Of a stretch of 37,181 bases of DNA, positions 33,313 through 37,181 are shown in pieces. This DNA comes from Pseudomonadota bacterium (GTDB taxonomy: Bacteria; Desulfobacterota; Syntrophorhabdia; Syntrophorhabdales; Syntrophorhabdaceae), in the NCBI GenBank assembly GCA_026388275.1, contig JAPLKB010000045.1, forward strand, positions 1-37,181. Reading direction: 5' to 3'. Under the pieces are notes generated by a model. It was given only the letters and a program-made list of their open reading frames with translations. It made no database searches and had not been told where the DNA came from. Both the position numbers and the translations under genes were made by a program. Positions within the stretch are counted from its first letter, which is position 1. Each line of letters starts with the position of its first letter.

Positions 33313-34037
33313 AGGCATACCGGAGCGTGGCGGGGCAGAATGGCTACGACTCTGAGTTGCACCTCTTATTGAAGAAAACGACGTTTTACAGAACAACGTA
33401 CTACCCCCCCCTGGAAAGCGGTCATTTTTCTGAAGGCTGCTGCTGACTAGCGTGTTGTCAGGCTGTTTTCTGTCAGCTGCATTGTATGCAGGGTGACTGA
33501 ATACCATTTATAATCTGGTATGTCCTCGATAATAAACTCCCCCTATCAAACATGACACCTTTCTAACTTACTTAATGTTCTCCTGTGTTCCCTTGGCGAT
33601 TTAATTTTCAATCCCTTATGGGGATGATATTCTTTATAATCCCCAAACCGGAAAGGGGGTTGTTCCATTACCGTTCGTACATCTTATATATATCATTTTA
33701 TCTGTATGTAATCCCGTTCCAAGGCTTGATCAGCTTGATGTGCAAGGACAGGCCAACCTAATACCGGGTCGGGTACCAACTATGGTACCATCTTTCAATC
33801 TGAACAATATCACTGTACACAATCGGTACGTTAATTAATTTAACACCAGTAATCCATTGATAATAATAGGTTTATTGAGCCATGAGAGAGAAGTGATAAC
33901 TGTAATATTAATTAACAGTGGCTAACAACATGCTATTATTAGCTTTATTGAATATTATGTAATTTATTTATCAGTGGCAACGGGGTCTGCAATATCCATT
34001 AAAGTCTAACCTATTGAAATATAAGGCATGTGAATAA
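33313..34037. other. long intergenic region between the two response regulators
   Basis: About 725 bp without a convincing gene. It contains alternative hairpins around 33614-33643 (ATCCC-TTATG-GGGAT and GGGGAT with ATCCCC), two GGTACC sites 12 bp apart (33772-33777 and 33784-33789), and two TTAATTAA-containing AT-rich stretches near 33830 and 33910 that could bind the sigma54 activator. The first 200 bp may be degraded coding DNA. Confidence 0.4.
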
Positions 34038-34053
34038 TGGTACATTTATTGCT
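34038..34053 (+). promoter_or_regulatory. sigma54 (RpoN) promoter of the second response regulator
   Basis: TGGTAC-ATTTA-TTGCT differs from the -24/-12 consensus by one base (C to T at a tolerated position) with exact spacing. The transcript would begin near 34065, so an ATG at 34067 is probably not used. Confidence 0.75.
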
Positions 34054-34111
34054 TTAGAATATAGTTATGATGGAACATAACCTGAATACTTTAAAGAAAG
34101 GAGAACATACA

Positions 34112-35122
34112 ATGGAAAGAAACGTATTGTTGATCGACGATGAAGCATCTTTGAGAAGACATGTGTCGATGGGATTAATGCAGAAAGGGTATCATACCGA
34201 GCCCTGCGAGAATGGAATGAAGGCATTACAAACACTGGAGACGTTGAAAAAGAGGAATGTCCCCCTTGATTGTGCAATTGTTGATGTCAGGCTCCCTGAT
34301 ATTGATGGGTTGAAGCTCCTGAAGGTGATTAAGTTCAATTATCCCCAGCTTCCTTTAATTGTTATAACCGGATACGGAACCCAAACAATAGCCGATGCAG
34401 TAAAGACAGAACATGTGGCTGCCTATCTGGAAAAACCCTTCACCATGGAAGACCTGACCGAAGCTCTTGAGACAATACCACAGGAAGCCCAGGAAGCCGA
34501 GGTTACAAAGCCAGTTCCAATAGAACGTCCGTCTACAGCACAGTTTATGACAGCCTATGCAATGGTTACTCTTGATACATCTGCGAATCTGATGAAAGTG
34601 TACCGCCAGCTCTACTTTCATGAAAACGTCCTTTACTGCGACGCTATCAGGGGCGATTACGATCTGATCCTCCTGCTGCATGCCGATACCCTGGAGGCAA
34701 TTGATAACATAATGGAGAATGAAATTAAGACTATTGCAGGCGTGGCGGATACATCGCTTCTCTTCGTGGAGACACCCATATTCGAGGAAAATGTCCATTC
34801 CATAATTGGTTCAGTTGACAAGGCATTGGGCCGTGATAAAGGTGAAAGTGAGGTCGATGCAAACCAGACGGCTCGAATCAGGGCATCTTCTTATGTAACC
34901 CTCGAGATCGAGAAAGAGAAGCTTGAGGCTATTTACCCGGCTCTCTATTTCAACGATCAAGTAGTTAATTGTGACTGTACAAGAGGAAAATATGATATTA
35001 TGTTGCTGATGAAGGGTAGCAGCTTTAGTGAGATCGGCAACACTATAAAGAATAAATTCAAATCACTTGACGGTGTGTTGCGGATCAAGGAATGGCCTAT
35101 AATTACCCTCTTTGAGACGTAA
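34112..35122 (+). CDS. response regulator: receiver plus two RAM-like domains
   Basis: A 336-residue paralog of the upstream regulator. The receiver (3-120) has DD 9-10, D58, T86 and K108, and shares CENGMK, LPDIDGLKLLK and YLEKPF with its neighbour. Two RAM-like domains follow at about 148-220 (AYAMVTLDTSANLMKVYRQL, GDYDLILLL) and 257-333 (SSYVTLEIEKEKLEAIYPAL, GKYDIMLLM), suggesting tandem duplication. No helix-turn-helix or ATPase domain is seen. ATG 34112 has AAAGGAGA upstream; ATG 34067 lies at the predicted transcription start. The nuoE-like gene follows after 150 bp, so control of that module is plausible. Confidence 0.85.
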   Translation: MERNVLLIDDEASLRRHVSMGLMQKGYHTEPCENGMKALQTLETLKKRNVPLDCAIVDVRLPDIDGLKLLKVIKFNYPQLPLIVITGYGTQTIADAVKTEHVAAYLEKPFTMEDLTEALETIPQEAQEAEVTKPVPIERPSTAQFMTAYAMVTLDTSANLMKVYRQLYFHENVLYCDAIRGDYDLILLLHADTLEAIDNIMENEIKTIAGVADTSLLFVETPIFEENVHSIIGSVDKALGRDKGESEVDANQTARIRASSYVTLEIEKEKLEAIYPALYFNDQVVNCDCTRGKYDIMLLMKGSSFSEIGNTIKNKFKSLDGVLRIKEWPIITLFET

Positions 35123-35161
35123 TACCTGATAGTAACTATTCAGTGCTACTTGACCCTGGTG

Positions 35162-35191
35162 ACCCCGGCCCTCTCCGCGGGATACCGGGGT
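35162..35191 (+). terminator. GC-rich hairpin between the regulator and nuoE
   Basis: ACCCCGG (35162-35168) pairs with CCGGGGT (35185-35191) around a 16-nt loop. Only TTT follows, so it is a weak terminator or a processing hairpin separating the regulator from the nuoEF genes. Confidence 0.45.
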
Positions 35192-35274
35192 TTGGCTGTT
35201 AAGGGCTTCAGCTTCCATATTGCCGAACCCATGCAAAACATGCAGGAGAGAATACATTATGAGGGAGATTATTT

Positions 35275-35790
35275 ATGCTACAGAATGAAACCATGAAACA
35301 AGAAGAATATGGCGCAAGCAAGTTCTCCAATTTCAAGATTGAGTTATGGAAGTATCAGGGCGAATTGGGCGCACTTATCCCGCTTCTTCAATCTGCCCAG
35401 GAGACATACGGGTATATACCTGAATCGGCGATTGATTACATAAGTGAGATAGTAGGCATACCTTCAGCCGACATTTACGGAGTAATTACTTTTTATGCAC
35501 AGTTCCGGTTAAAACCGCAGGGAAAAAACATTATCAAGGTTTGTGACGGGACTGCATGTCACGTGAATTCCTCCACCGCTATTATCAGGACTCTTGAGAA
35601 TGAGTTGCAAATAACGAATGATGAGACAACAGAAGACGGCCTTTTTACGTTGCAGAAGGTTGCCTGCCTTGGCTGTTGCTCCCTTTCACCGGTTATTATG
35701 GTTAATAGTGAGACATATGGGCTCCTTACTCCGAAAAAGGTCCAGGAGATCCTAAAGGAGTATAAAGAAAACGGCAAGGGAGAACACTGA
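35275..35790 (+). CDS. nuoE: NuoE-like 24-kDa [2Fe-2S] subunit
   Basis: A 171-residue protein of the complex I 24-kDa/HoxE/HndA family. An N-terminal helical part precedes a thioredoxin-like fold whose [2Fe-2S] ligands are C90 and C95 (CDGTACH) and C131 and C135 (CLGCC). YGYIPESAIDYISEIVGIPSADIYGVITFYAQF is characteristic. It passes electrons with the NuoF-like subunit in NAD(P)H-linked hydrogenases, formate dehydrogenases or complex I. GAGGGAG precedes the ATG. It ends 1 bp before the nuoF-like gene. Confidence 0.93.
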   Translation: MLQNETMKQEEYGASKFSNFKIELWKYQGELGALIPLLQSAQETYGYIPESAIDYISEIVGIPSADIYGVITFYAQFRLKPQGKNIIKVCDGTACHVNSSTAIIRTLENELQITNDETTEDGLFTLQKVACLGCCSLSPVIMVNSETYGLLTPKKVQEILKEYKENGKGEH

Positions 35791-35791
35791 C

Positions 35792-37181
35792 ATGAACGAG
35801 GAGAAGAGGATGAAAACAATCAAAGTGGGGCTTGGAACCTGCGGTGTATCAGCAGGCGCTGAAAAGACCTATGAGGCAATAAAGCTTGAGGTAGAGAGAA
35901 AGAACATCCAGGCTGTTTTGAAAGAGACGGGATGCAACGGTATGTGCTACCGTGAACCGCTTGTTGAGGTTATTGATGAGGATAATCACTCTTTCATATA
36001 TGGTGAGGTCACGCCGGAGAAGGCAAAAAGGATCATGGACGAACACGTCCTGGGGAACAAACCTGTTCATGAATGGGTTGTACGGAATTCAGGACCGACT
36101 GATGATGACTCTTTTTTTCAGAAACAGCGGCGCATCGTGCTTCGGAACTGTGGGATTATCGACCCTAATTCTATTGAAGAGTATATAGCTGCAGGAGGTT
36201 ATCAGGCAATCCAGAAGATATTGAAAGAACATACGCCTGAAGATGTAATAGACATGATAACCAAATCCGGGTTGCGTGGAAGAGGCGGCGGCGGATTTTT
36301 AACCGGTGTAAAATGGGGCTTCTGCCGGCAGGCTGAAGGAAACCATAAGTACATTATCTGTAACGCAGACGAAGGTGATCCCGGCGCATTCATGGATCGG
36401 TCCACTCTGGAAAGCGATCCCCATGCCGTATTAGAGGGGATGATGATTGGAGCTTATGCCATCGGGGCCGAAGATGGGTATGTTTATGTCCGTGCCGAAT
36501 ATCCTAAGGCTGTCCAGCGCTTGAAAGATTCTATCAGGAATCTCCTGGCAAAGGGATTTCTCGGAAAAAATATTTTCGGCTCGAATGTAAATTTTTTCAT
36601 AAAGATCAAAGAGGGCGCCGGTGCATTTGTATGCGGTGAGGAGACAGCCCTTATTGCTTCAATAGAAGGCAAGCGGGGTATGCCGCGTTTCAGACCCCCA
36701 TTTCCTGCCAATAAAGGGTTATGGGACAATCCTACCAATATCAATAATGTTGAGACTTTTGCCAACGTTCCCTGGATCATTATGAATGGACCGGAAGCTT
36801 TTTCCTCTATGGGAACAGAAAACAGCAAGGGCACCAAGGTATTTGCCTTGTCGGGTAAGATCAAGCGCGGCGGGTTAGCGGAAGTGCCTATGGGTATCAC
36901 TATAAATGAGATTATTTACGACATCGGCGGCGGCATAAAAGAAGACAAAAAGTTTAAGGCAGTGCAGATGGGAGGCCCCTCGGGCGGTTCTATTCCAGCT
37001 TCCATGGGTGATCTCCAGATCGATTACCAGCAGATCAACAAGACAGGGGCCATTATGGGATCCGGCGGTCTTGTGGTCATGGACGAAACTACATGCATGG
37101 TGGATATGGCCAAGTTCTTCCTCCGGTTCACACAGGACGAATCCTGTGGAAAGTGCACCTTTTGCCGCATAGGCACAAAAC
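35792..37181 (+). CDS. nuoF: NuoF-like NADH-binding flavoprotein subunit (partial)
   Basis: At least 463 residues, cut by the window end. An N-terminal thioredoxin-like [2Fe-2S] domain has C17, C48 and C52 (GLGTCGVSAG, TGCNGMC). The NADH/FMN domain begins with LRGRGGGGF at 161-169, followed by CNADEGDPGAFMDR and GAGAFVCGEETALI. The C-terminal [4Fe-4S] motif CGKCTFCRIG has cysteines at 452, 455 and 458 just before the edge. The added N-terminal domain is typical of hydrogenase or formate-dehydrogenase diaphorase subunits (HndC/HydB-like), often electron-bifurcating, rather than plain complex I. ATG 35810 is an alternative start. The partner catalytic subunit is outside the window. Confidence 0.93.
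   Translation, partial: MNEEKRMKTIKVGLGTCGVSAGAEKTYEAIKLEVERKNIQAVLKETGCNGMCYREPLVEVIDEDNHSFIYGEVTPEKAKRIMDEHVLGNKPVHEWVVRNSGPTDDDSFFQKQRRIVLRNCGIIDPNSIEEYIAAGGYQAIQKILKEHTPEDVIDMITKSGLRGRGGGGFLTGVKWGFCRQAEGNHKYIICNADEGDPGAFMDRSTLESDPHAVLEGMMIGAYAIGAEDGYVYVRAEYPKAVQRLKDSIRNLLAKGFLGKNIFGSNVNFFIKIKEGAGAFVCGEETALIASIEGKRGMPRFRPPFPANKGLWDNPTNINNVETFANVPWIIMNGPEAFSSMGTENSKGTKVFALSGKIKRGGLAEVPMGITINEIIYDIGGGIKEDKKFKAVQMGGPSGGSIPASMGDLQIDYQQINKTGAIMGSGGLVVMDETTCMVDMAKFFLRFTQDESCGKCTFCRIGTK

Noticed and set aside
33961-33996. Second possible sigma54 site (TGGCAACGGGGTCTGC)
   Set aside because: The spacing between the GG and GC elements is one base too long; the site at 34038-34053 is better and better placed.

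Overview
The window looks like a chromosomal segment of an anaerobic bacterium of the deltaproteobacterial type (Desulfobacterota, possibly a syntroph). This is inferred from the gene order yceD-rpmF-plsX...fabD-fabG-acpP-fabF-rpiB-glyA-dCMP deaminase-nrdR-ribD-ribE-ribBA-ribH-nusB, a TRAP transporter with a TatT lipoprotein, and a NuoE/NuoF-type module. No 16S gene is present, so the placement is tentative.

Layout. (1) 1-1776, minus: the N-terminal 592 residues of a soluble four-PAS histidine kinase, cut by the window edge. (2) 1920-5640, minus: a tryptophan-responsive unit. A consensus sigma70 promoter, a 17-residue leader peptide with four Trp codons (MEKAAAKNIWVWWWQVT) and two overlapping hairpins precede trpB2. 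A small four-Cys protein, a small symporter accessory protein and an SSS-family symporter follow. (3) 5713-6954, plus: a non-canonical Nramp-family transporter. (4) 7094-7531, plus: ssb. (5) 7661-11326, minus: a tripartite TRAP transporter with a TatT lipoprotein, flanked by an 18-bp near-identical direct repeat. (6) 11447-27102, minus: housekeeping block with a YacP-like nuclease, nusB, riboflavin genes, nrdR, dCMP deaminase, glyA, rpiB, fatty-acid synthesis genes, rpmF, yceD, DUF167, yggT and mtaB. An acyl-CoA dehydrogenase sits where fabH is usually found.

(7) 27174-30226 is the most unusual part: an apparent relict integron. It has a gutted tyrosine (integron-type) recombinase on the minus strand, a consensus sigma70 promoter pointing the other way, an attI-like core site, and at least four consecutive gene cassettes ending in attC-like sites. 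In each cassette the 5' core site is complementary, perfectly or with one mismatch, to the R'' site of its own attC, as expected for cassettes that once circularised. Cargo: a frameshifted small protein with DUF2283, a frameshifted hicA with intact hicB, an ORF-less cassette with three perfect inverted repeats, and a DUF2148 ferredoxin-like protein. Two tiny proteins follow the last attC.

(8) 30317-31935: a GC-rich hotdog-like gene and a radical-SAM SPL-family protein. (9) 32008-32183: tRNA-Leu(UAA) with its promoter and a 15-bp duplication of its 3' end. (10) 32480-37181, plus: two paralogous response regulators, each with receiver plus RAM (Lrp/AsnC ligand-binding-like) domains and each behind its own well-matched sigma54 promoter. 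They are followed by nuoE- and nuoF-like genes of an NAD(P)H-linked hydrogenase or formate dehydrogenase; nuoF is cut by the window end. A sigma54-controlled regulator pair upstream of an electron-transfer module suggests redox or nitrogen/carbon-linked control of NADH-coupled electron flow.

Motifs, starts and repeats were read by eye; family names come from sequence recognition without database searches.
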